Positions 52,434 to 61,451 of a DNA stretch of 64,000 nucleotides are shown here, one piece after another. Numbering within the stretch: the first letter of the stretch is position 1; every line of letters begins with the position of its first letter. This stretch comes from JAGPUQ01 sp036961295 (GTDB lineage Bacteria; Pseudomonadota; Gammaproteobacteria; Pseudomonadales; Porticoccaceae), in the NCBI GenBank assembly GCA_036961295.1, contig JBALVX010000001.1, positions 496,001-560,000 of the forward strand. Direction: 5' to 3'. A program made the position numbers and the translations under genes. The notes below the pieces were generated by a model, which searched no databases, was not told the DNA's origin, and worked only from the letters and a program-made list of their open reading frames with translations.

Positions 52434-53888
52434 ATGGTGAAACTAGAGCGTCCCGAATTATTTAAACAGCAGTGCTATATCAATGGCGCCTGGGTCGATG
52501 CTGACTCCGGGGAGACAGTGACGGTGACCAATCCAGCTACGGGTGATGCCCTGGGCACTGTGCCGCGTTTGCAGGCCGCTGAGACCCGTCGGGCGATTGA
52601 GGCAGCTGAGCAAGCCTGGGCAGGCTGGCGCGAGTTAGCCGCCAAGGAGCGCGCCAATATCCTGCGCCGTTGGTACGACCTAATGATGGCGAACCAGCGC
52701 GACTTAGCCTTATTAATGACTCTTGAGCAGGGCAAGCCATTGGCTGAAGCCATGGGTGAAATTGCCTATGGTGCCAGTTTTGTGGAGTGGTTTGCGGAAG
52801 AGGCGAAGCGGGTTTACGGGGATACGATTCCGGCGACCAGTCGAGATAAGCGTATTGTGGTGCTAAAGCAGCCGATTGGTGTGGTGGCCGCTATTACGCC
52901 CTGGAATTTCCCCAACGCGATGATCACCCGCAAGTGTGCGCCTGCTTTGGCGGCGGGTTGCCCAGTGGTCATTAAACCTGCCAGCGAAACTCCGTATTCG
53001 GCCCTTGCCCTGGCGGTGCTGGCAGAAGAGGCGGGGATACCTGCGGGTGTGTTGAATATCGTCACGGGCAGTGCAACGGCCATCGGTGGGGAGCTAACGT
53101 CCAATTCGGCAGTGCGTAAACTATCGTTTACCGGTTCCACCGAAGTCGGCAAAATTCTGATGCGTCAGTGTGCCGATACGGTTAAAAAAGTCAGTATGGA
53201 ATTGGGCGGCAATGCGCCGTTTATTGTCTTCGATGACGCGGATTTAGATGCCGCCGTCGATGGCGTGATGGCCAGCAAATTTCGCAACACCGGCCAGACC
53301 TGCGTTTGTGCCAATCGTATTTTAGTCCAGGATAAGGTGTACGACGTTTTTGCCGAGAAACTAAAAATTGCTGTGGATAAAATGAAAGTGGGCAGCGGCC
53401 TGGAAGACGATGTGGAGCAGGGTCCGCTGATTAATCAGGCGGCGGTGGATAAGGTTAAAGAACATCTCGAGGACGCCTTGGCGAAAGGCGCAAAAGTGCT
53501 CACCGGAGGTAGTAACCACCAATTAGGCGGTACTTTTTTTCAACCCACGGTGATTACTGATGCCACTCCCGACATGTTGGTGACCGAGGAAGAAACCTTT
53601 GGCCCGCTGGCACCCCTCTATCGCTTTAACACCGACGATGAGGCGATTGCTTTAGCCAATGACACGCCTTTTGGTTTAGCCGCTTATTTTTATGCGCGCG
53701 ATATACAAAGAGTGTGGCGAGTAGCCGAAGCGCTGGAGACCGGCATTGTCGGTATTAACAGCGGTATTGTATCGTCCGAAGTCGCACCCTTTGGTGGCGT
53801 TAAAGAGTCGGGCATTGGCCGTGAAGGTTCGAAGTACGGCATTGAAGAGTTTGTCGAAGTGAAATATCTCTGCCTGGGTGGGTTTTGA
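52434..53888 (+). CDS. gabD: Succinate-semialdehyde dehydrogenase (GabD-like)
   Basis: 484-residue ALDH-superfamily enzyme, length and pattern of GabD: ITPWNFPNAMITRKCAPALA, SFTGSTEVGKILM, MELGGNAPFIV, catalytic Cys in NTGQTCVCANR, TEEETFGPLAPLYRF and GVKESGIGREG. It oxidises succinate semialdehyde or a similar omega-semialdehyde to an acid for the TCA cycle. TTGAGGAG is close to ATG 52434. Divergent from the DapA-like gene; it may use its aldehyde products. Confidence 0.88.
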   Translation: MVKLERPELFKQQCYINGAWVDADSGETVTVTNPATGDALGTVPRLQAAETRRAIEAAEQAWAGWRELAAKERANILRRWYDLMMANQRDLALLMTLEQGKPLAEAMGEIAYGASFVEWFAEEAKRVYGDTIPATSRDKRIVVLKQPIGVVAAITPWNFPNAMITRKCAPALAAGCPVVIKPASETPYSALALAVLAEEAGIPAGVLNIVTGSATAIGGELTSNSAVRKLSFTGSTEVGKILMRQCADTVKKVSMELGGNAPFIVFDDADLDAAVDGVMASKFRNTGQTCVCANRILVQDKVYDVFAEKLKIAVDKMKVGSGLEDDVEQGPLINQAAVDKVKEHLEDALAKGAKVLTGGSNHQLGGTFFQPTVITDATPDMLVTEEETFGPLAPLYRFNTDDEAIALANDTPFGLAAYFYARDIQRVWRVAEALETGIVGINSGIVSSEVAPFGGVKESGIGREGSKYGIEEFVEVKYLCLGGF

Positions 53889-53933
53889 TTTAATTAAGAT
53901 GGATTTAATTGAGATGAATTCAGTTGAGTTAAG

Positions 53934-54851
53934 TCAGGCCTGCCCAGCACGAATCGACGAAAGTCCGACGTAAAGACTGGCACCGACCACCAAAACGCCG
54001 CCACCTAAGTGGTGCCAGCCAACGGGCTCTCCAACGAAGAGGTAGGACAAAATAACCACGTAGACCGGAATTGTATTCATATAGATCGCCGCGTGAGCGG
54101 GACCAATAAGTTGTACGCCACGGTTCCACCAAAACATACATAATATGGTGGGGCCAATGCAGACAAAAGCCAGGGCGAACAGAACGAACTGATTTATCTG
54201 TGGGGGAATAATAGTCGCTTCCCACAGGGCGAAAGGGATTACCGGTAGCACCGCAATAAAGAGACCGAGGGCGCTGAATTCCATTGCTGTGAGTTCCCCC
54301 GCACCCATCAAGCGTTTACCCAGGATGCCGTACATCGCCCAGGAAAAAACAGCGCCGAGTATCAGCCAGTCGCCAATATTAAAACGAAATTTAATTAACG
54401 CATTTAGATCCCCGCCACTCATGATCCAGCCGATACCAATAATGGTCGCCAGTGCAGCCAGCCATTGATCTCTACTTAGGCTCGCGCCAAAAAACAGCAT
54501 GGACAGCAGGGCGGTGGCGATGGGAATAAAGCTGTTGATAATACCGGCGTTGAGCATGGTGGTATAGCGTAGGCCGTAATAAAACAACATCTGGAATAAA
54601 ATCACGCCGCACAGTGCCATTACCATAACCAGGGGCCAGCTGGGAATACGGCGAAATAAATCTCGGCGTCCAAACAGCCAGACCACCACACCGAACACCA
54701 GGGTGCCGGCAATAGTGCGTACCGAAACAATAAAAAGCGGGCCGATAAAATCACGTAGTAAGCGCCCGAACAAGATATTGGCCGCCCACAGTAAGCAGGT
54801 TGTATTTAATAAAATAAGTGCTTTGATGTGTTCTGCTTTGTTGGCGGCCAT
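53934..54851 (-). CDS. EamA/DMT-family transporter
   Basis: 305 residues with about ten hydrophobic segments in two EamA repeats (LLNTTCLLWAANILFGRLLR starts the first; LILGAVFSWAMYGILGKRLM the second). The family exports amino acids, metabolites or drugs; the substrate is unknown. It is convergent with gabD; the 45-base gap contains degenerate TTTAATTGAGATG-like repeats. Confidence 0.85.
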   Translation of the reverse strand: MAANKAEHIKALILLNTTCLLWAANILFGRLLRDFIGPLFIVSVRTIAGTLVFGVVVWLFGRRDLFRRIPSWPLVMVMALCGVILFQMLFYYGLRYTTMLNAGIINSFIPIATALLSMLFFGASLSRDQWLAALATIIGIGWIMSGGDLNALIKFRFNIGDWLILGAVFSWAMYGILGKRLMGAGELTAMEFSALGLFIAVLPVIPFALWEATIIPPQINQFVLFALAFVCIGPTILCMFWWNRGVQLIGPAHAAIYMNTIPVYVVILSYLFVGEPVGWHHLGGGVLVVGASLYVGLSSIRAGQA

Positions 54852-55002
54852 AGGAGTGCGCTTGCCCTGGTGAAAGTATTGATTAATGGCTTGATTAATA
54901 GATCTGAGAGTAGAGCGTATAAGATTTCGTGTGTTAAAGATAATCTCTTGTGGTAATTTATGGCGCTGTCATCATTAAAAATTAAACAACAGGAGAGCGC
55001 TA

Positions 55003-55422
55003 ATGAAAGCCTTACGTATCTGGATGATCTGCATCGGTGTGTTTTATCTACTGAACTTGTTGCTGCTGTGGCCGTCGATTTGGGCGCCACAACTGCCCGG
55101 TATGTACCCGGAGGTCAATCTTTATCAGGACGAACCGGTATTTCAACTGGTCCTGGACGCATGGTTGATTGTCGGCCTGGGTTTAGCTGCAATTGGCGTG
55201 GTTTTACTGGTGGGTTCTCGACAGCCCCTGCGGTATTACCCAGCGCTGATTCCCATTGTCTTATTGACCGAAACGGTGTTTTCCGCCTGGGATATTTATA
55301 GCGCGATGGGTTATCAAGAGGTTTCGATTGCGATGATTACTATGGTTATCCACATCATTATCATTGCAACAGGCTTCTGGGTGTGGGGCAAAGCAAAAGC
55401 GCTGGATCCGGTCTTAGAGTAA
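55003..55422 (+). CDS. Small four-helix membrane protein, BphX-like
   Basis: 139 residues with four hydrophobic helices: WMICIGVFYLLNLLLLWP, AWLIVGLGLAAIGVVLLV, YYPALIPIVLLTETVFSAW and MITMVIHIIIIATGFWVWG. The start LRIWMICIGVFYLLN and the central WP..W motif resemble BphX-like proteins found near biphenyl-degradation genes, whose function is unknown. AGGAGAG precedes ATG 55003. It lies next to the dioxygenase island but on the opposite strand. Family match is from memory of pattern. Confidence 0.6.
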   Translation: MKALRIWMICIGVFYLLNLLLLWPSIWAPQLPGMYPEVNLYQDEPVFQLVLDAWLIVGLGLAAIGVVLLVGSRQPLRYYPALIPIVLLTETVFSAWDIYSAMGYQEVSIAMITMVIHIIIIATGFWVWGKAKALDPVLE

Positions 55423-55489
55423 GGAATTAATCAGGCTGTTTTTTTAATCAATGCCGTCTTTAACCGCTACGCTTTTAAGAGGTATGCCT

Positions 55490-56275
55490 TTAACCAATAC
55501 CACCGCCAGCCACGTAGAGGGTTTGCCCGGTAATGTAAGACGCTTCATCCGCGGCCAAAAAGGCTATCGCTGCGGCTAGCTCGCCGGGTGTACCAAAGCG
55601 CTGCATAGGCGTGTCGCGCAGGGTTTGCTCGTACACGCCTTGCATACCAAGTTTATCCGCTTCGCTTAGGGCTTCGGTATTGCGTGGTATTGCGCGCTGA
55701 CCCGCATCGACCCCACCAGGGGCAACGGAATTCACGCGTATGCCGTGTTCCGCTAATTCCATGGCCATGCAGGTGGTAATAGCTTGCACGCCGCCTTTGG
55801 CGGCAGAGTAGGGCACCCGGTTAATACCACGGGTAGCCACTGAGCCGACATTAACAATGGCTCCGATTTTTTGTTTCATCATATAAGGAATCGCGGCGCG
55901 GCAGCACCACAGTGTTGGCCACAGCGAGCGCTGAATTTCTTTTTCGATTTCCGCGTCGGAATACTCCCAAAATGGCTTTGCCCAAATGGTCCCACCGACG
56001 TTATGCACCGAGACATCAATACGACCGTAGGCGTTGTGGGCCTCCGTCATTAATTGTTTGGCACCGGCGCTGGTCTCCAGGTCGACAATACTAATACGGC
56101 CTTCACCGCCTGCTGCCTGTATCTCCGCAAGTACTTGCTGGGCCTGGGCTTCGACGCGATCGGCAATGGTGACCCGCGCGCCTTCAGAGGCAAACCGTAA
56201 GGCGGCGGCTTTACCGATGCCTTGAGCGGCACCGGTGACGATAACGGATTTTCCGGAAAATCTGGCTGAACTCAT
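55490..56275 (-). CDS. SDR diol dehydrogenase, BenD/XylL-like
   Basis: 261-residue classical SDR with TGAAQGIGKAAA, the distinctive HNVGGTIWAKPF and RSLWPTLWCCRA segments, catalytic YSAAK and SYITGQTLYVAGGG. The VGGTIWAKPF and SLxPTLWCCRA blocks are characteristic of BenD/XylL, which oxidise and decarboxylate the cis-diol made from benzoate. It is the last gene of the dioxygenase operon, so it probably re-aromatises a ring cis-diol carrying a carboxylate. Confidence 0.85.
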   Translation of the reverse strand: MSSARFSGKSVIVTGAAQGIGKAAALRFASEGARVTIADRVEAQAQQVLAEIQAAGGEGRISIVDLETSAGAKQLMTEAHNAYGRIDVSVHNVGGTIWAKPFWEYSDAEIEKEIQRSLWPTLWCCRAAIPYMMKQKIGAIVNVGSVATRGINRVPYSAAKGGVQAITTCMAMELAEHGIRVNSVAPGGVDAGQRAIPRNTEALSEADKLGMQGVYEQTLRDTPMQRFGTPGELAAAIAFLAADEASYITGQTLYVAGGGIG

Positions 56276-56341
56276 TTTTTATGTCTCTTGATTTGGGCTT
56301 TGAAGTGCGTTTCCAAACAGGCTTTTTAAGCTGGGCTCGCG

Positions 56342-56842
56342 CTAGATAGGAGTAACCAGCAAGGTTTGAATTCGGTGGGTGTCAAATACACAGGTTTTTT
56401 TGCGGTACTTTAGTTCGCCATCAATGCGTACAATCTCATCGATATATTTTCCTGCGTTATAAATTTTAGTGTCGCCGTCCATCCGGGTTTGCAGCACCAG
56501 GTAATTGCCTTCCGCATAAATTACGCCATCCTTATCGGCGGTGACGCGCATATTACTGACAATATGACGGCTGTAATGCTCGGGATAAATGTTGGCCTTG
56601 CGTAGCGCGACGATACGATCGTGGAGCATATCTTTGCTATCACAGTAAATAATGGCTGCGGTTAAGCCGAGATCGGTATTTTCTCGGGGAATAATTTGAT
56701 ATTCACAATCTTCCACAAAAAAATCTGGCCACTCTTCAAGCCGGTTGTCGTCGATGGTTTGCACGTAGTTGTAGAGTAGCTCTTCAACGTCGTAACGTAG
56801 GGCGATCATCGCTTGTTTTTTTGATGCTGTCTGGTCAGGCAT
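56342..56842 (-). CDS. Aromatic-ring-hydroxylating dioxygenase beta subunit, TphA3-like
   Basis: 166-residue NTF2-fold small subunit. YNYVQTIDDNRLEEWPDFF, SKDMLHDRIVALRKANIYPE and the terminal DTHRIQTLLVTPI closely follow the terephthalate dioxygenase small subunit TphA3 pattern. It should pair with the TphA2-like large subunit at 58950, although a different alpha/beta pair lies in between. Structural role; the catalytic iron is in the alpha subunit. Confidence 0.82.
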   Translation of the reverse strand: MPDQTASKKQAMIALRYDVEELLYNYVQTIDDNRLEEWPDFFVEDCEYQIIPRENTDLGLTAAIIYCDSKDMLHDRIVALRKANIYPEHYSRHIVSNMRVTADKDGVIYAEGNYLVLQTRMDGDTKIYNAGKYIDEIVRIDGELKYRKKTCVFDTHRIQTLLVTPI

Positions 56843-56913
56843 TATGGTTTTCGTTTGTGTTTGAGTGTGATTTAGCGTGTGTACTTTATAACGCAGTGCT
56901 AGGCAAAAAATGC

Positions 56914-57444
56914 CTAAGCAAAAAAATACAAATTTTTATCCTGAGTAACCCGTGCATCGATATTGAGTTTACGGCGCGCAATACGCAGGCCGTCGCTGGT
57001 CTGGCGCAGAATATCCTCGCGACCAAGTAGATGTTTGGTGATTTCCATCTGGCGGCGATGACGGTAGACCGCCAGGTTGCTATAGACTTTAAATTCGTCG
57101 GCCTTATCGCCCTGATAGGCTTCAATATTAGTCAGCATGTAGCGAATACGGGAAGGTGGATCTTCCATCCACACCTGGCCGGTAGCCAGACGGTCGACGC
57201 GTTGTTTTAATTCGCCGTAATCATCGTTAAAGATGGCGGCGTCGTCCGGGGTTGGTTCGGGGCGTTTATCCCGGGCCAGGCGCAGTTCGTAAACCGGCAT
57301 CCAGTAATGGATATCTTCGGCGACAAATTGTTCTAGCCAATCGGAGTACCGACGTTCCTGTAAGGTCCGGCTTTCTCGGTAATAAAACTGACAAATGTCG
57401 TGATGTAATTCCATCGAAACAGGCGTTAATGTTGCTGCGCTCAT
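56914..57444 (-). CDS. Aromatic-ring-hydroxylating dioxygenase beta subunit, BphA2/HcaF type
   Basis: 176-residue small subunit: DICQFYYRESRTLQERRYSDW, IHYWMPVYELRLA, VDRLATGQVWMEDPPSRIRY and a C-terminus with INIDARVTQDKNLYFF-like ending. This is the biphenyl/phenylpropionate dioxygenase type and should pair with the alpha subunit directly upstream (57509-58873, 64 bases away). Confidence 0.86.
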   Translation of the reverse strand: MSAATLTPVSMELHHDICQFYYRESRTLQERRYSDWLEQFVAEDIHYWMPVYELRLARDKRPEPTPDDAAIFNDDYGELKQRVDRLATGQVWMEDPPSRIRYMLTNIEAYQGDKADEFKVYSNLAVYRHRRQMEITKHLLGREDILRQTSDGLRIARRKLNIDARVTQDKNLYFFA

Positions 57445-57508
57445 ATCGTTACGGCTCGCTGCTATGAATTAAAAATGTGATTGAATTTCGCGGGTATTAA
57501 GCTCGATG

Positions 57509-58873
57509 CTAGCTCTTGCCTCGATCCTTCCAAAAATCTTTATTGGCCCAAATGTCATCCCAGTGCTTATCGTTTTTCTTAATGTCTGACCAGCTTTCGG
57601 CGGCCATTATTTCCGCCCAAAACCGGTAGAAACCTCGATAGGAAGTTTCGCCAATAAAGGAGGAACCGACAATGCCGGGATAATTCGGATGTGGTCCTTC
57701 GTAGTTCAGGCCCATAGATGAATTCATTCTGCCCTTGCGCGCCATTGGGCCCCGATTACTGTGGGTGCAGGTCATCATATTTTCGCCGTCATCGCTTTCT
57801 AAGGTGCCCGCCGTACCGAAGGAGCGGATGGCTTCCCTTTGCATAGTGCGTTTGGTGTCGTCGTCCATATCCTTGTGCACCAGGGTCCAGGTCCACACTT
57901 CAATTTGGTGAGGGCCGACGGGGTGCCAGGTTTTAAACGTATTGGTGCCGTAGAGGAAAGAGGTGTTGGGGAATATCGAGGTGTTCCAGTGGCCGTTATA
58001 GAGCTGTCCTCTTTCCGTGCCCAATTCTTCTATAACAGTCGGGGTGGTTTCCGCCATAAACTTATCGTAGCCAGTACGCTCTTTGTGAATAGCGGTAGCG
58101 GCGTTATGGATAACGCCAAAACCGTGGCCGTGACGGGTGGTGAATTGCAGACCCAGGTCGTCGTAGGGCATGTCGGCCAGATTGCCTGAAAGTCCGGCTA
58201 ATTCCCCACCGAGCACATTGAGCGCGGCAGAGTGTGTCCAGCCAACGTGATAGGCGTCGCCGATAAAGTTTTCTACGGGGACTTTCCAGTTGCAGTCGAG
58301 GATGGATTTTAACGGTGGGCCGAGCAATTCTACGCCGCCGCCAGCGCCCACCATAAAGGTGTCCAGGTACCAGGCGAAGTCACCTAAATATTCTTCGAGT
58401 GAGGGGGCTGAGTCATCAAAACAACCAAATACAAAGCCGCGAAAAATCTCGACACGCACCTGTGATAGTCCATGTTCACTTTTGTCGAGATTATTGTGAT
58501 AGCAGCGCTCTTCTAAGGGTACGTCCACCAGGCTGCCGTCGGTGCCAAATACCCAGCCGTGATAGTTGCAGACAAAGGACCGTGCATTACCGCTGTCGGC
58601 GTGGCAGATCTGATTACCGCGGTGGGTACAGGAATTGATAAAGGCTTTTACGGAGTCGTCTTTTTGACGCGCAACAATAACCAGATCCTCCGCCATTTTC
58701 GAGGTGACAAAGTCGCCGGTTTTTGGAATTAAAGATTCATGAGTGAGGAAGAGCCAGCAGCGGCCAAAGATTTGTTCCAGTTCTTGTTCGTAGACAGTCT
58801 GATCCCAAAAAACCGTTTTTGATTGGGTGGCATTCTCTAAGTCCACCAGTTCAGTTACGTCGATGCGATTCAT
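57509..58873 (-). CDS. Rieske dioxygenase large (alpha) subunit, biphenyl/naphthalene type
   Basis: 454-residue catalytic subunit that dihydroxylates an aromatic ring to a cis-diol. The Rieske 2Fe-2S site is CTHRGNQIC ... CNYHGW (about residues 82-105), and the mononuclear iron site has ENFIGDAYHVGWTH with a downstream Asp. Length fits BphA1/NahAc/PhnAc enzymes. AAAGGTAGG precedes ATG 58873. The electron-transfer ferredoxin and reductase are not encoded nearby. Confidence 0.9.
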   Translation of the reverse strand: MNRIDVTELVDLENATQSKTVFWDQTVYEQELEQIFGRCWLFLTHESLIPKTGDFVTSKMAEDLVIVARQKDDSVKAFINSCTHRGNQICHADSGNARSFVCNYHGWVFGTDGSLVDVPLEERCYHNNLDKSEHGLSQVRVEIFRGFVFGCFDDSAPSLEEYLGDFAWYLDTFMVGAGGGVELLGPPLKSILDCNWKVPVENFIGDAYHVGWTHSAALNVLGGELAGLSGNLADMPYDDLGLQFTTRHGHGFGVIHNAATAIHKERTGYDKFMAETTPTVIEELGTERGQLYNGHWNTSIFPNTSFLYGTNTFKTWHPVGPHQIEVWTWTLVHKDMDDDTKRTMQREAIRSFGTAGTLESDDGENMMTCTHSNRGPMARKGRMNSSMGLNYEGPHPNYPGIVGSSFIGETSYRGFYRFWAEIMAAESWSDIKKNDKHWDDIWANKDFWKDRGKS

Positions 58874-58949
58874 AAACCTACCTTTCTATTTCAATTCTGT
58901 ATTCACAGCATTAGTAGCTGTTATTAAATTATCTGTTCAACACGCTTAC

Positions 58950-60203
58950 TTATACGTTCATTAAGGCGCGATAGCCTTTCCAGAAACCGCGTACCGCATT
59001 TTCATCCATGCCCATGGTTTCCACATTATCGGTGCTGTTGCCACCCATCGCAATAAGTGCGCTTTGGTCGCCGTCGCGTACCACGCCGTTTTGGCACATC
59101 TCTACTGCTTCGCCGTCTTCCATGGAAATAAATCCGGCGGGGCCGACTAAGTTGATATTGCGAATGCGATGGCGATCCATTTCTTCATCGTCATCTTCGT
59201 AACCGAAATAGGTCCAAACCAGTTCGGTTTGATCCACTTTTTGGGGTAAGACCTGACGGGTGGCCAGGGTGTTTTGAATTTGTTGCAGTACCACCGAGGG
59301 AAATAAAGACTGAATGCTCAAGGCGACGTTGTCGTCTCTTTCCGGTTTGAAGGCCAGGACGCGCGGGTCGCGTAGTTGTTCGACGCCTTCCATTTTCCGG
59401 TTAGCTTCATCGCCGTAGGTTTTGTAGTCGATTTTTTCTTTTGGGAACATAACGTTAAAGGTGTTGTGAAAACCTTGCTCGCTCATAAAGCCGACACTTT
59501 CCTGGCTTTGGCGATAAATACCGAAGGTGGGATAGAATAAATGTAGTAGCGCGCCGTGATAACTGTCGCGGCTATTTTCCGAATAAAATTTCCAGTTACC
59601 CGCCATGTGTTGGCGAGCGTAGCCGATGACCTTAATCGGGCGGTCGATAATGCGTTCAATATTGGCGCACTGCTCGGCACCGAGAAACTCCCGTAATGCT
59701 GGCGTGGCGTCGGAAAAAGTGGCGAAAATCATTGAGCCAACCTGATCGACACGGAGTTTGCGTAGGCCGTGTTTCGACAGATCAAAATCTTTATCCATGC
59801 CGCCGACACCATTTAAGCCGCGTCGGTAGGGCACTCCGGCAAGGTCGCCCGCGCTGGTGTAAGCCCACTGGTGGTAAACACAGGTGAACGCGCCATCGGC
59901 AACGTTACCTCGCGGACTGCGGCACACGAGAGCACCCTTGTGAGCGCAGCGGTTCACCCAGGCGTGGAGTTGATTATCCGCCCCACGGGTGACGACGACT
60001 GGCGTGTCACCAATATAGGTCGATTTGAAATCGCCGAGTTTGGGGATTTCGGCATCCAGAGCCAGATAAGACCACACCGGCCCACGGAAGATCTGTTCCT
60101 GCTCCTGACGAAAGGTTTCAGGGTCTTGATAGACGGAGTAGGGGACACTAGTCAGGTCGCTGGCAATCCAGTTAGCCGTATTTGATTTCTGCGTCGTTGT
60201 CAT
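58950..60203 (-). CDS. Rieske dioxygenase alpha subunit, terephthalate dioxygenase (TphA2)-like
   Basis: 417 residues. The Rieske site is CAHKGALVC ... CVYHQW and the iron site ENSRDSYHGALLH. The segments GPVWSYLALDAEIPKLGDF, VLQQIQNTLATRQVLP, NLVGPAGFISMEDGEA and FWKGYRALM follow TphA2 closely. A dicarboxylated or carboxylated aromatic ring is the likely substrate. It lies 58 bases downstream of the PdxA/TphB-like gene, as expected for a terephthalate-type module; the reductase TphA1 is absent from the window. Confidence 0.87.
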   Translation of the reverse strand: MTTTQKSNTANWIASDLTSVPYSVYQDPETFRQEQEQIFRGPVWSYLALDAEIPKLGDFKSTYIGDTPVVVTRGADNQLHAWVNRCAHKGALVCRSPRGNVADGAFTCVYHQWAYTSAGDLAGVPYRRGLNGVGGMDKDFDLSKHGLRKLRVDQVGSMIFATFSDATPALREFLGAEQCANIERIIDRPIKVIGYARQHMAGNWKFYSENSRDSYHGALLHLFYPTFGIYRQSQESVGFMSEQGFHNTFNVMFPKEKIDYKTYGDEANRKMEGVEQLRDPRVLAFKPERDDNVALSIQSLFPSVVLQQIQNTLATRQVLPQKVDQTELVWTYFGYEDDDEEMDRHRIRNINLVGPAGFISMEDGEAVEMCQNGVVRDGDQSALIAMGGNSTDNVETMGMDENAVRGFWKGYRALMNV

Positions 60204-60261
60204 GATGGTCTCTAATTTCGTCCTACTAATGGGGTTAACGCTAAGTTCTAAGTTCCAAGTT

Positions 60262-61239
60262 CTAGTCGATGAAGCCTTTTCCGGCTGCGAGGCTCCCGGT
60301 CAGAACCATCGCGGCTTGCATCATTTCATGATTGGCCTTGCCGGTGCCAACGATGTCGTAGGCCGTGCCGTGGGCTACGGACATATGCAGGTAGGGAGGG
60401 CCGACGATCAACGCGCAGTTGCCGACAAAACCCCAGGTTTTAATGGCGATATGGCCCTGGTCGTGGAACATGGCCAATACGGCGTCGTATTTATCTTCAA
60501 TACAGTGGCGGAAAATCGAGTCCGGGGCAATGGGGCCGGTCGCGTTAATACCGGCTGCTTGCGCACGCTGCACTCCGGGGATAATTTCCTTGTCTTCTTC
60601 TTCGCCGCTGGCGTGGGCGTTAAAGCCGGATACACCAATGCGCGGTTCGGGAAGCCCCCACTCTTTGAGCCGGGCGTCCATGGTTTGCAGTGCACTGAAG
60701 ACCAGGTCGCTACTGATTAAGTCGCAGACCTGGCGCAGAGGGATATGGTCGGTGAGATGCATAACGCGCAAGGGGCCGCTAATCAAAAATAAATAACTAA
60801 TACCGGGTTGGATATTAATAACCTGATCGAGTACGCCCGCCATTTTCATGGACACCGAGCTGATCGGTCCCATGATGGTGCCATCCACGGCACCGGATAG
60901 TGCGAGTTCGTCGGCTTCTTTGAGCCAGTCGGCGCAAACCTGCCCGCAGGTTGCGTTGTCTTCGCCCAGAGTCAGGTCGTCCATATTGAATTTGCCCGAG
61001 TCGAGGATATCAATCACCTCCGGGGAATCACTGATCTGGTCGACGGAATCAATCACTCGCACCGGCAAGTCCAGCCCGGCGAAACCCACTGCCTGTTCCA
61101 TGACAGCGGCAGAACCCACTAATACCGGACGCGAGTATTTGTGAGGTTCCCCAGAAGCCCAGGCCTTGGCAATAACCTCGGGGCCAATACCGCAGGGATC
61201 GCCAATCATGGTTGCAATAAGGGGGCGTGATTCGGGCAT
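60262..61239 (-). CDS. PdxA-family dehydrogenase, TphB-like (dihydrodiol dicarboxylate dehydrogenase)
   Basis: 325 residues of the PdxA fold: TMIGDPCGIGPEVIAKA, TIMGPISS, metal-ligand His in HLTDHIPLRQV, GVSGFNAHASGEEE, MFHDQGHIAIK and SVAHGTAYDIVGTG. PdxA itself makes vitamin B6, but the PdxA2/TphB branch oxidises the cis-diol of terephthalate-like substrates with decarboxylation. Adjacency to the TphA2-like subunit supports that role here. ATG 61239 has AGGATAAATC upstream; ATG 61254 is an alternative. Confidence 0.85.
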   Translation of the reverse strand: MPESRPLIATMIGDPCGIGPEVIAKAWASGEPHKYSRPVLVGSAAVMEQAVGFAGLDLPVRVIDSVDQISDSPEVIDILDSGKFNMDDLTLGEDNATCGQVCADWLKEADELALSGAVDGTIMGPISSVSMKMAGVLDQVINIQPGISYLFLISGPLRVMHLTDHIPLRQVCDLISSDLVFSALQTMDARLKEWGLPEPRIGVSGFNAHASGEEEDKEIIPGVQRAQAAGINATGPIAPDSIFRHCIEDKYDAVLAMFHDQGHIAIKTWGFVGNCALIVGPPYLHMSVAHGTAYDIVGTGKANHEMMQAAMVLTGSLAAGKGFID

Positions 61240-61451
61240 AGATTTATCCTGCATATTGGTTAGTGATGATAGCGCGAGTATGGCTTGTTATCAGTCCGCT
61301 TTGAGGGAGAAGCGTAGCGACGACGGCTGGTCTTTAGTATCGCCAACTATCATACGCATTATTTTATTTGCAACAGGCTGATTATGCCACTGTATTGCTG
61401 TTTATTTTTTCATTTGCCTGTCACCGCGATTCGGAGGTCTGCACTGGAGAC

